5,281 bases of DNA from an uncultured Collinsella sp. (GCA_900547505.1 URGY01000127.1:1-5281), one strand, 5' to 3'; shown: positions 1 through 5,185, counted from the stretch's first letter. Translations and numbers: made by a program. The notes: generated by a model from the sequence alone, not told the origin.

Positions 1-49
1 ATCTACACAAGGCTATTCGTCGGCAGCGTCAGATGTGTATAAGAGACAG
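1..49 (+). other. Illumina P5/Nextera i5 adapter contamination (not genomic)
   Basis: This is library adapter, not organism DNA. Bases 1-8 (ATCTACAC) are the 3' end of the Illumina P5 sequence. Bases 9-16 (AAGGCTAT) occupy the 8-base i5 index slot. Bases 17-30 (TCGTCGGCAGCGTC) are the Nextera read-1 stem, and bases 31-49 (AGATGTGTATAAGAGACAG) are the 19-bp Tn5 mosaic end. The order and spacing match a Nextera library molecule exactly. The mosaic end contains an ATG that reads in frame into the following gene and adds the spurious residues MYKRQ. The segment should be trimmed, and the first reliable genomic base is about 50. Confidence 0.98.
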
Positions 50-595
50 GCCCGCTGCCGCTACATCTATGCCGATGGCGACTACACGCGCATGCGCCAC
101 CAGCGTCAGGTGCTTGGCGCCCTCGCCAACCAGATTCTCAACAACTTCGATGCCACCAAGGTCTTCGACCTCGTCAATTCGCTGTCCAACATGCTCGTGA
201 CCGATATGAGCGTTCAGGACATCGTCTCTACGGTCAATGCCATGCGCGGCATGGATGTTGACGGCATCTATTCGGCCAACTTGCCTTCGTATGCCGATGA
301 CAGCACCATGATTGATGGCGTGAGCTACGTCTTTGTCTACGAGGACGAGCTTAAGGAAATGATGGAGCGCGTCGACGCTGGTAAGGATCCCAAGGGCCCC
401 AATACCATGGGCCAGTCCGATGGCTCCAGCTCTACAATCGGCGACCTGAACAACAACACGTCCGACGATTACGCTAACGGCACCGCAACCTCATCGGTCA
501 GTTCTGACGATTCCGATGACACAAGCGATTCGAGCGATTCGGACTACTACGAAGAGCCCACCGGCGACGGCAACGGCTACGAAGCCAACTATTAG
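50..595 (+). CDS. LytR-CpsA-Psr (LCP) family protein, C-terminal fragment
   Basis: Partial gene, 5' end missing at the contig edge; about 181 residues remain. LCP proteins are membrane-anchored phosphotransferases that move undecaprenyl-phosphate-linked glycopolymers (teichoic acids, capsule, other wall polysaccharides) onto peptidoglycan outside the cell. The fragment opens at the end of the LCP domain: ARCRYIYADGDYTRMRHQRQ matches the family's closing motif, an R-x-R stretch followed by D-x-x-R-x-x-RQ, whose arginines contact the pyrophosphate of the lipid substrate. A helical segment follows, containing NQILNNFDATKVFDLVNSL. The last 70 or so residues are low-complexity, rich in Ser, Asp, Asn, Thr and Gly, with a Tyr-rich end; they are probably disordered and extracellular. 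The N-terminal membrane helix and most of the catalytic domain are not in the window. An ATG at 35 lies in adapter sequence and is not the start. The family call is fairly firm; the specific substrate cannot be told. Confidence 0.85.
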   Translation, partial: ARCRYIYADGDYTRMRHQRQVLGALANQILNNFDATKVFDLVNSLSNMLVTDMSVQDIVSTVNAMRGMDVDGIYSANLPSYADDSTMIDGVSYVFVYEDELKEMMERVDAGKDPKGPNTMGQSDGSSSTIGDLNNNTSDDYANGTATSSVSSDDSDDTSDSSDSDYYEEPTGDGNGYEANY

Positions 596-596
596 A

Positions 597-624
597 GTTA
601 CGCGGGCTTACCAGCCCGCGTAAC
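597..624 (+). terminator. 12-bp perfect hairpin just after the LCP gene, possible terminator
   Basis: Bases 597-608 (GTTACGCGGGCT) are the exact reverse complement of 613-624, with a four-base loop TACC. The stem starts one base after the LCP stop codon. No T-tract follows on the + strand (GACTCG comes next), so it is not a classical intrinsic terminator. It may protect the mRNA 3' end or assist termination together with the hairpins downstream. Confidence 0.5.
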
Positions 625-644
625 GACTCGACGCTGCGCGCCGC

Positions 645-730
645 CCAGAGCGACAATTTGTCATTCAAAAGGCAGGGCATGACCAGAAGGTCAATGCCCT
701 GCCTTTTGAATGACAAATTGTTCGCTCTGG
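645..730. repeat. Long near-perfect palindrome (about 40-bp arms, 4-base loop)
   Basis: The left arm 645-684 pairs with the right arm 689-730 over all 40 left-arm bases, around the loop AGAA (685-688). The only interruptions are two single-base bulges on the right arm: one extra A at 693/694 and one extra T at 721/722. Weaker complementarity continues outward to about 636 and 739. The inner part has A's at 667-670 and T's at 703-706 flanking a GC-rich stem (GGCAGGGCAT), so either strand could fold into a terminator-like hairpin. The arms are far longer than a normal terminator needs. The element could be a palindromic repeat, a miniature transposon remnant or an elaborate bidirectional terminator. 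It contains no credible gene, and no clear target-site duplication is visible at its ends. Confidence 0.85.
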
Positions 731-785
731 ACGTCGCTCGCTGACGTTGATTCAACCAGCGATGCCGACTACTCCCCTTGCACCA

Positions 786-823
786 AAAATCGCCCCGTTC
801 TCGGTTGAGGACGGGGCGATTTT
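786..823 (-). terminator. Bidirectional intrinsic terminator downstream of pepT
   Basis: Bases 786-798 (AAAATCGCCCCGT) are the exact reverse complement of 811-823. The inner bases 800-802 and 807-809 (CTC/GAG) extend the stem in RNA after a U-G pair, leaving a GGUU loop. Read on the minus strand, the hairpin starts about 25 bases beyond the pepT stop and is followed by five T's, a good intrinsic terminator for pepT. Read on the plus strand it ends in TTTT, so it can also stop transcription arriving from the LCP side. Confidence 0.85.
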
Positions 824-847
824 GCTTACCTAGATTATTCGAGTTCC

Positions 848-2095
848 TTACGCGAAGCGGGCGACGAGTTCCTGGAGGACGTCGGTCATCTTGACGAGCG
901 AGCTGACCGGGACAAACTCGTTAACGCCGTGGTAGCAGTAGCCGCCCGTGGAAAGGTTGGGGCAGGGCAGGCCGCGGAACGACAGCTGCGCACCGTCGGT
1001 ACCACCGCGAATCGGCAGCACCTGGGGCTCAATGCCGCAGGCAAGGTAGGCTTCCTTGGCGACATCGATAAGCTCGGGGTAGTCACGCACGATCTCGGCC
1101 ATGTTGCGGTACTGCTGCTTGATCTCAACTGTCACGCGTTCCTCGCCCAGGCGCTGGTTGAGCAGTGCTGCGGCGGCATCCATCAGCTCGAGCTTCTGCT
1201 GGAACTTGGCGGCATCGTGATCACGGACGATATAGCGCGCCGTAGCGTGGTCGACGGTTGCAGACACGCCCTCAAGATGATAGAAGCCCTCATAGCCCTC
1301 GGTGTATTCCGGCCGCTGCGCATAAGGGAGCAGCGCGTTAAAGTCGCAGAACAGATTGCCCGCGTTGACCATGCGGCCCTTGGCGTCACCGGGATGGATG
1401 GACTGGCCCTCAAAGCGAACGGTTGCCTCGGCGGCGTTAAAGCACTCCCACTCCAGCTCGCCAACGGGACCGCCGTCGACCGTGTAGGCGTACTTGCAGC
1501 CAAAGGCCTCGATGTTCAACAGTTCGGCGCCGTGACCGATCTCCTCGTCCGGGCAAAAACAAATGCCGAGTGCGGGGTGGGGCAGCGAGGGGTCCTGAGC
1601 GATACGCGCGACAAGCGCCATGATCTCGGCGACGCCGGCTTTGTCGTCGGCGCCCAGCAGTGTGGTGCCGTCACTGCAGACTAAGTCCTCACCCACGAGG
1701 TCGTTCAGGGCGGGAAGCTTGGCGGTGCTCATGGCCACGGGCTTGTCGTCAACGGTGCCACAGACCAGGTCGCCGCCTTCGTAGTGCACAATGTGCGGTT
1801 TCACGCCGGCGCCCGGCGCAACTTCGGTGGTGTCGAGGTGTGCGATCAGGCCCAGGGCGGGCTTGTCCTCCGCGCCTGCGCTCGCAGGAATATGTGCGCA
1901 GACGTAGGCATGCTCGGTCACATGGGCATCGACCGCGCCAAGCTCGCGCAGCTCCTCGGCCAGGATGTTGGCAAGGTCAAACTGAACGGCGCTCGAAGGC
2001 ACCTGGTCGCAGTTTGCATCCTCGGATTGCGTGTTGATTTTGACGTAGCGCAAAAAGCGCTCAAGGACGTCGGGGTTCGTGGCGTTGTTTTCCAT
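848..2095 (-). CDS. pepT: Peptidase T (tripeptide aminopeptidase)
   Basis: Cytoplasmic dizinc M20B-family aminopeptidase that removes the N-terminal residue from tripeptides; about 415 residues against 408 in E. coli PepT. Metal and catalytic residues are all present in the 415-residue numbering: His86 and Asp88 in AHLDT, bridging Asp150 in LGADDKAG, the Glu184-Glu185 pair in CPDEE (general base and ligand), Asp207 in YTVDGG and His389 in YHGVNEF. Other PepT hallmarks are the start LERFLRYVKINTQS, the stretch EGYEGFYHLEG and the substrate-binding RGGTDGAQLSF. The frame is open to 2248, but I place the start at ATG 2095: homology begins just after it, and TTGGAG lies 8 bases upstream as a ribosome binding site. 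The longer form would run into the divergent regulator gene. The gene appears to be a single transcript, diverging from the metal-regulator operon across 120 bases and ending at the hairpin at 786-823. I see no disruption or missing residue. Confidence 0.96.
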   Translation of the reverse strand: MENNATNPDVLERFLRYVKINTQSEDANCDQVPSSAVQFDLANILAEELRELGAVDAHVTEHAYVCAHIPASAGAEDKPALGLIAHLDTTEVAPGAGVKPHIVHYEGGDLVCGTVDDKPVAMSTAKLPALNDLVGEDLVCSDGTTLLGADDKAGVAEIMALVARIAQDPSLPHPALGICFCPDEEIGHGAELLNIEAFGCKYAYTVDGGPVGELEWECFNAAEATVRFEGQSIHPGDAKGRMVNAGNLFCDFNALLPYAQRPEYTEGYEGFYHLEGVSATVDHATARYIVRDHDAAKFQQKLELMDAAAALLNQRLGEERVTVEIKQQYRNMAEIVRDYPELIDVAKEAYLACGIEPQVLPIRGGTDGAQLSFRGLPCPNLSTGGYCYHGVNEFVPVSSLVKMTDVLQELVARFA

Positions 2096-2133
2096 AAAGA
2101 CCGCTCCAATCTTGGTCGTCGTGTGCAACAAGA

Positions 2134-2139
2134 ACTCTA
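2134..2139 (-). promoter_or_regulatory. Possible extended -10 of the pepT promoter
   Basis: On the minus strand the sequence reads TGCTAGAGT, a TGn extended -10 with hexamer TAGAGT (2139 to 2134), about 40 bases upstream of the pepT start. No good -35 is visible at the usual distance, where the palindrome at 2143-2162 lies instead. This is a pattern match only. Confidence 0.35.
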
Positions 2140-2142
2140 GCA

Positions 2143-2162
2143 CGGTATGCCACGGCATACCG
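2143..2162. promoter_or_regulatory. Perfect 20-base palindrome, putative operator between pepT and the metal regulator
   Basis: The arms CGGTATGCC and GGCATACCG are exact reverse complements separated by AC. The site lies in the 120-base divergent intergenic region. It covers the -35 zone of a likely regulator promoter (-10 at 2179-2184) and sits just upstream of the possible pepT -10 (2134-2139). Size and symmetry fit a dimeric DNA-binding protein. The half-site GGTATGCC loosely resembles the AGGTWAGSC half-site known for DtxR/IdeR, so autoregulation by the adjacent DtxR-family protein is the simplest guess. With a 2-base loop it is a poor RNA hairpin, which favours a protein-binding site. 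Confidence 0.6.
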
Positions 2163-2178
2163 CGACACTTGGATGGGG

Positions 2179-2184
2179 TAGAAT
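2179..2184 (+). promoter_or_regulatory. Likely -10 box of the regulator/methyltransferase operon
   Basis: TAGAAT matches the TATAAT consensus at five of six positions and lies 31 bases before the regulator ATG, giving a leader of about 25 nucleotides. No recognisable TTGACA is found 17 bases upstream; that position falls inside the palindrome at 2143-2162. A bound repressor would therefore block this promoter. Confidence 0.5.
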
Positions 2185-2215
2185 CAGCCTTTGAACGCAG
2201 AAGGGACGGAAGGTC

Positions 2216-2638
2216 ATGGATACGACAAATAGCTCGCGCGAGCTGCACCTAACGGTGGCGAACGAAGACTACTTGGAGTGCATGGTTCGCATCGAAAGCG
2301 AAGAAGGGGAGACCAATGGCGTGCGATCGGTCGACATCGCGCAGCGTCTTGGTGTCTCCAAGGCATCGGTCAATAAGGCAGTTTCGGCGCTTAAGGCGTC
2401 CGAGCTTGTCGAGCAATCGCATTACGGCAAGGTCATCCTGACCGACCGTGGTCGCGAGGTCGGCACGGCTATTTGGTACCGTCATCGCCTTATTCGCACG
2501 TTTTTGGTCCAGGAGCTCGGCGTCGATTTTGAGCGGGCCGATTCTGAGGCGTGCATGATGGAACATGCGCTTTCCGAGGACACGATGAGCCGCTGGCTCG
2601 CCTATCTCGAAAAACAGGGAATCAGCGTCGAGGAATAG
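2216..2638 (+). CDS. DtxR/MntR-family metal-dependent transcriptional repressor
   Basis: Cytoplasmic DNA-binding regulator, 140 residues, that should bind its operator when loaded with Mn2+ or Fe2+. An N-terminal winged helix-turn-helix spans about residues 12-80, with recognition segment VDIAQRLGVSKASVNKAVSALK. The metal-binding and dimerisation domain follows (about 85-135: YRHRLIRTFLVQELGVD, then EACMMEHALS). Aligned by eye to known members, the primary metal-site residues are Asp18 and Glu21 (MntR Asp8, Glu11), His90 (MntR His77), Cys113 (DtxR Cys102, MntR Glu99), Glu116 and His117. The set is therefore MntR-like at the N-terminal end and DtxR-like at the cysteine. There is no C-terminal SH3/FeoA-like domain, so it has the short MntR-type architecture. 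The start at 2216 has AGGGACGGAAGG upstream. It is the first gene of an operon with the methyltransferase 12 bases downstream. Which metal it senses is not settled by sequence. Confidence 0.9.
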   Translation: MDTTNSSRELHLTVANEDYLECMVRIESEEGETNGVRSVDIAQRLGVSKASVNKAVSALKASELVEQSHYGKVILTDRGREVGTAIWYRHRLIRTFLVQELGVDFERADSEACMMEHALSEDTMSRWLAYLEKQGISVEE

Positions 2639-2650
2639 CGAAACACATAT

Positions 2651-3544
2651 ATGGATACGAGTTATTACAACCGCCCCGGTGGCGAGGAACTTATGCGCCG
2701 CATGTCGAGCGAGACCCTGTTGACGCAGGGCCCCATGGGCAGCGTGCTGATGAGTGAATATGACGCTGCTGACATCCCACCGGCGTTTTGGAACCTTGCC
2801 GAGCCGCAGACTGTTTCTCGTATCCATCGCCTGTATATCGCCGCCGGTGCGCAGGTGCTCATTACCAATACCTTTCAGGCATCAAGCTATGCCCTCAAGC
2901 AAGATCAGATTACGCCGTCCGTGGCTGAGGTCAATCGCGGTGCCGTCGACGATGCGCGTCAGGCGCACCCTCAGCTGCTGCTGGGCTCGATGGGCTCGAT
3001 CGGCATTGAGTGGTTTGCCGAAGACTCTGCCGAGTATCGAGAAATCCGAGGTATTTCGCGAGAGCAGGCATACGCCCTGCTCAATGCTGGTGTTGACGGT
3101 CTGCTGATCGAGACGGTGACGTCTATCCGTAATTTGCAGCCCATGCTTGCCGGCGCCCAGGATGCCGCTGACGGCATGCCTGTTTTGGTGAGTTTTGTCG
3201 TTGACGATAAAGGCGACCTGCTGGGCGATGGCCTCAACATCGAGGCTGCCGTTTTGTACGCCGAAAAGCACGGTGCAAACTCGGTTGGCGTTAACTGCTG
3301 TTCACTTGCGGCCGCGAACGTGGCAGTGCCCAGGATGGTTGCATCGGCGACTACGCCCGTCACGGTACGCCCCAACGTGGGCGATCCGGTTCAAACTCAG
3401 GATGGCCCTGTGTGGCGCGAGAACCCCGAAGCCTTCGCGCGCGCTTGCATCGAATGGAGGCATGCCGGTGCCGCAATGGTGGGCAGTTGCTGTGGAACCA
3501 CGGCGATTACCACGGCGGCGATGGCCGAGGCGCTCGATACATAA
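2651..3544 (+). CDS. Homocysteine S-methyltransferase family protein (single domain)
   Basis: Zinc-dependent methyltransferase barrel (Pfam Hcy methyltransferase type), up to 297 residues, close to stand-alone members such as MmuM (about 310). Members move a methyl group from S-methylmethionine, betaine or methyl-folate to homocysteine, making methionine. The three zinc cysteines are visible: Cys216 in GVNCC and Cys280-Cys281 in GSCCGTT. Also present are IHRLYIAAGAQVLITNTFQAS (about 58-78), LLIET (151-155) and a GPMGS loop at 27-31. That first loop reads TQGPMGS where the family usually has DGxMGT, so the normally conserved Asp is Gln. No folate- or cobalamin-binding domain follows, so it is not a full MetH. 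The start is uncertain: ATG 2651 is 12 bases after the regulator stop, with GAGGAA too far upstream; ATG 2693 has GAGGAA only 3 bases away; ATG 2702 is also possible. All keep the conserved domain. The methyl donor and physiological acceptor are not determined. Confidence 0.85.
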   Translation: MDTSYYNRPGGEELMRRMSSETLLTQGPMGSVLMSEYDAADIPPAFWNLAEPQTVSRIHRLYIAAGAQVLITNTFQASSYALKQDQITPSVAEVNRGAVDDARQAHPQLLLGSMGSIGIEWFAEDSAEYREIRGISREQAYALLNAGVDGLLIETVTSIRNLQPMLAGAQDAADGMPVLVSFVVDDKGDLLGDGLNIEAAVLYAEKHGANSVGVNCCSLAAANVAVPRMVASATTPVTVRPNVGDPVQTQDGPVWRENPEAFARACIEWRHAGAAMVGSCCGTTAITTAAMAEALDT

Positions 3545-3549
3545 AGGTC

Positions 3550-3578
3550 AAAACCGCTCCATACGGGGCGGTTTTTTT
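3550..3578 (+). terminator. Strong intrinsic terminator after the methyltransferase gene
   Basis: AAAACCGCTCC (3550-3560) pairs with 3565-3575 around the loop ATAC, with one U-G pair at 3558/3567. The stem runs into seven T's (3572-3578). It begins five bases after the methyltransferase stop and ends the regulator-methyltransferase operon, making the mutase gene a separate transcription unit. Confidence 0.93.
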
Positions 3579-3654
3579 ATTGCTTGCACATCGTCGGTAG
3601 CATTTGCCCAAATGGTGAATGCCGGTTTTGGCAGGTTGCTGGGCGAGCGCTGAG

Positions 3655-3673
3655 GGTATACCTCATGCGTACC
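3655..3673. promoter_or_regulatory. GGTATACC palindrome upstream of the mutase gene, possible promoter/operator
   Basis: The perfect 8-base palindrome GGTATACC (3655-3662) is followed by GCGTACC (3667-3673), 30-48 bases before the proposed mutase start. TATACC (3657-3662) could serve as a weak -10, with TTGCTG (3636-3641) as a weak -35 at 15 bases. The half-sites resemble those of the palindrome at 2143-2162. The evidence is only pattern-level; no convincing sigma-70 promoter is visible elsewhere in 3579-3702. Confidence 0.25.
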
Positions 3674-3689
3674 ATGATCCAAACACTGT

Positions 3690-3695
3690 GAGGTG
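3690..3695 (+). promoter_or_regulatory. Ribosome binding site that decides the mutase start
   Basis: GAGGTG, within GTGAGGTG at 3688-3695, lies 7 bases before GTG 3703. No comparable site precedes ATG 3619. This places translation initiation at the GTG directly before the conserved IIHFGTDGWRA segment. Confidence 0.75.
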
Positions 3696-3702
3696 TCTGC
3701 GC

Positions 3703-5103
3703 GTGTGCGCGATAATTCATTTTGGAACTGACGGTTGGCGCGCCCGCGTCGACGACGACTTTACCGCCGACAACGTTGCCCGCATTGCCGATGCCGTCGG
3801 CGAGTTGTGGCAAAAGACCAATCCCGGCAAAACAGTATATATAGGGTTCGACACCCGGCCGCAGGCGCGCGAGTTCGCTGAGCTTGCGGCAGGCGTGCTT
3901 GCGGCTCACGGATTGGACGCAGTGCTCGCATCTCGGCCTGTCCCGACCCCCGCCCTCACGTGGGCGGCGGCGTATGACGGCGAGGCCTGCGGTGCGCTCA
4001 TGGTGACGGGGTCCCATCATCCGCAGGGGTATCTGTGCCTTAAGTTGCGCATGGGAGATGGCTCGACGGCCAATCAGGATGTCATCGAAGAGCTCGAAGA
4101 GACCATGGCCCCCGAGCCGATGGGGATCGAGGAACGCTATCGCACCGCGGATATTATTCCTGACTATATGCAGGCGGTGGCATCGTTTGTCGATGCCGAG
4201 GCCATTCGAGCCGCTCACCTGCGTGTGGTAGTTGACCCCATGGGCGGCGCGGCCCAGGGATATCTTGCCGACCTGCTGCGGGAGCTAGGCGTCGAGGTGC
4301 ACGAGATTCATGCCGGAGAGTCGTCCGATCAAGAGGACATTTGCCCCGACCCTGTTGAGCCGTGGGTGGATGCCTGCGAGCGTGCGGTTGTCGAGGACGG
4401 GGCGTGCGCGGGCCTGGTGACCGACGGCGATGCCGACCGTATCGGCGCGGTCGACGAACGCGGTAGATATATTCATCCGCACCAAATCATGGCGCTTGTT
4501 TTGGGTGACCTCGTTCAATTCCGCAATTTGGAGGGGCGTGTCGTCGTCAATCTCTCGTGCTCGACGCTCGTGCGCCGCATTGCTGAGGCACTTGGCTGTC
4601 GTGTGACCGTTAAGCCGGTCGGTTTCAAATATATAGCTGCAGAGATGAAGAAGGGCGGCGTCCTCATGGGAGGCGAGGAGGCCGGCGGTATCGGCATCGC
4701 CGCGCATATGCCCGAGCGTGATGGAATCCTTGCTTGTCTGATTCTGTGTGAGCTTATGGCAAAGACGGGCGCGCCCTTGGGCGTTTTGGTCGATCAGCTC
4801 GAGGCCAGTTTTGGTAAGACGAGCTATGGGCGTCGCGATTTGCGCCTTGAGGCCGAAGACGCCGAATCGCTGCGAACGCTGCTCCCTGGCATGAATCCTA
4901 AATCGATTTGCGGCAAGGCGCCACAGGCTGTAAGCCATATGGATGGTTTGCGTTTGGCATTCGAGGATGACACCTGGCTGCTGATCCGCCCCAGCGGGAC
5001 CGAACCGGTGGTTCGCGTATACGCCGAGGGGTTCTCGGTGGAAGAGCGCGATGAATTGCTCGATGCCGGCTGTGCTTTGGCTAGGGGAGCCTATCAGCTT
5101 TAG
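3703..5103 (+). CDS. Phosphoglucomutase/phosphomannomutase family protein (alpha-D-phosphohexomutase)
   Basis: Cytoplasmic Mg2+-dependent enzyme interconverting sugar 1- and 6-phosphates (glucose and/or mannose), feeding glycolysis and nucleotide-sugar synthesis for wall polymers. From GTG 3703 it has 466 residues, normal for bacterial members. The four active-site loops are visible in order: phosphoserine loop TGSHHP at 102-107 (Ser104), metal loop DGDADRIG at 241-248 (Asp241, 243, 245), sugar loop GGEEAGG at 323-329 and phosphate loop RPSGTEPVVRVYAE from 429. The N-terminus IIHFGTDGWRA matches the family's FGTDGxR start. The frame is open back to ATG 3619, but those 28 extra residues lack family character and have no ribosome binding site. 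The phosphoserine loop departs from the common TASHNP: Gly replaces Ala (also seen in some mutases such as AlgC) and His replaces Asn, and the following PPEYNG reads PQGYLC. Because the nucleophile and metal ligands are intact, I expect an active enzyme. Substrate preference, including glucosamine, is not settled. A terminator separates it from the gene upstream. Confidence 0.92.
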   Translation: MCAIIHFGTDGWRARVDDDFTADNVARIADAVGELWQKTNPGKTVYIGFDTRPQAREFAELAAGVLAAHGLDAVLASRPVPTPALTWAAAYDGEACGALMVTGSHHPQGYLCLKLRMGDGSTANQDVIEELEETMAPEPMGIEERYRTADIIPDYMQAVASFVDAEAIRAAHLRVVVDPMGGAAQGYLADLLRELGVEVHEIHAGESSDQEDICPDPVEPWVDACERAVVEDGACAGLVTDGDADRIGAVDERGRYIHPHQIMALVLGDLVQFRNLEGRVVVNLSCSTLVRRIAEALGCRVTVKPVGFKYIAAEMKKGGVLMGGEEAGGIGIAAHMPERDGILACLILCELMAKTGAPLGVLVDQLEASFGKTSYGRRDLRLEAEDAESLRTLLPGMNPKSICGKAPQAVSHMDGLRLAFEDDTWLLIRPSGTEPVVRVYAEGFSVEERDELLDAGCALARGAYQL

Positions 5104-5173
5104 CCATATAACGCTTCACTATAAAGAGGCCCTCGGTGAGCGGTAGAGAACGGCTGGCAAACGTAAGCTAAGT

Positions 5174-5179
5174 TATAAT
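5174..5179 (+). promoter_or_regulatory. Perfect TATAAT -10 box after the mutase gene
   Basis: TATAAT is a six-of-six match to the sigma-70 -10 box, 70 bases after the mutase stop and within a short AT-rich patch in GC-rich DNA. A good -35 is lacking: CTGGCA (5154-5159) is the best resemblance but only 14 bases away. Transcription would start near 5186 and run off the right end of the window. Confidence 0.6.
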
Positions 5180-5185
5180 ATGTGT

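Noticed and set aside
35..49. ATG at 35 as the start of a 186-residue protein
   Set aside because: The ATG and the next four codons are the Tn5 mosaic end of the sequencing adapter. The LCP gene is truncated, not complete.
645..730. Insertion sequence or complete transposon
   Set aside because: There is no transposase and no convincing target-site duplication, so only a palindromic repeat can be claimed.
498..755. Minus-strand 85-residue open frame across the long palindrome
   Set aside because: It overlaps the LCP tail and the inverted repeat, has Arg/Ser-rich composition typical of a shadow frame in GC-rich DNA and resembles no family.
929..1684. Plus-strand 251-residue open frame inside pepT
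   Set aside because: It lies opposite a full-length pepT with intact catalytic residues and has no recognisable domain or ribosome binding site.
2096..2248. Extended N-terminus of peptidase T
   Set aside because: The 51 extra residues have no match to PepT, would run through the palindrome and into the divergent regulator, and the good ribosome binding site precedes ATG 2095.
2249..2827. Minus-strand 192-residue open frame opposite the regulator gene
   Set aside because: It is antisense to a clear DtxR-family gene and the start of the methyltransferase, with no family features of its own.
3619..3702. ATG 3619 as the mutase start
   Set aside because: The 28 added residues do not look like the family N-terminus and no ribosome binding site precedes them, whereas GTG 3703 has GAGGTG at 7 bases.
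3577..4218. Minus-strand 213-residue open frame opposite the mutase start
   Set aside because: It is a shadow of the mutase coding strand; the mutase frame carries all family motifs.
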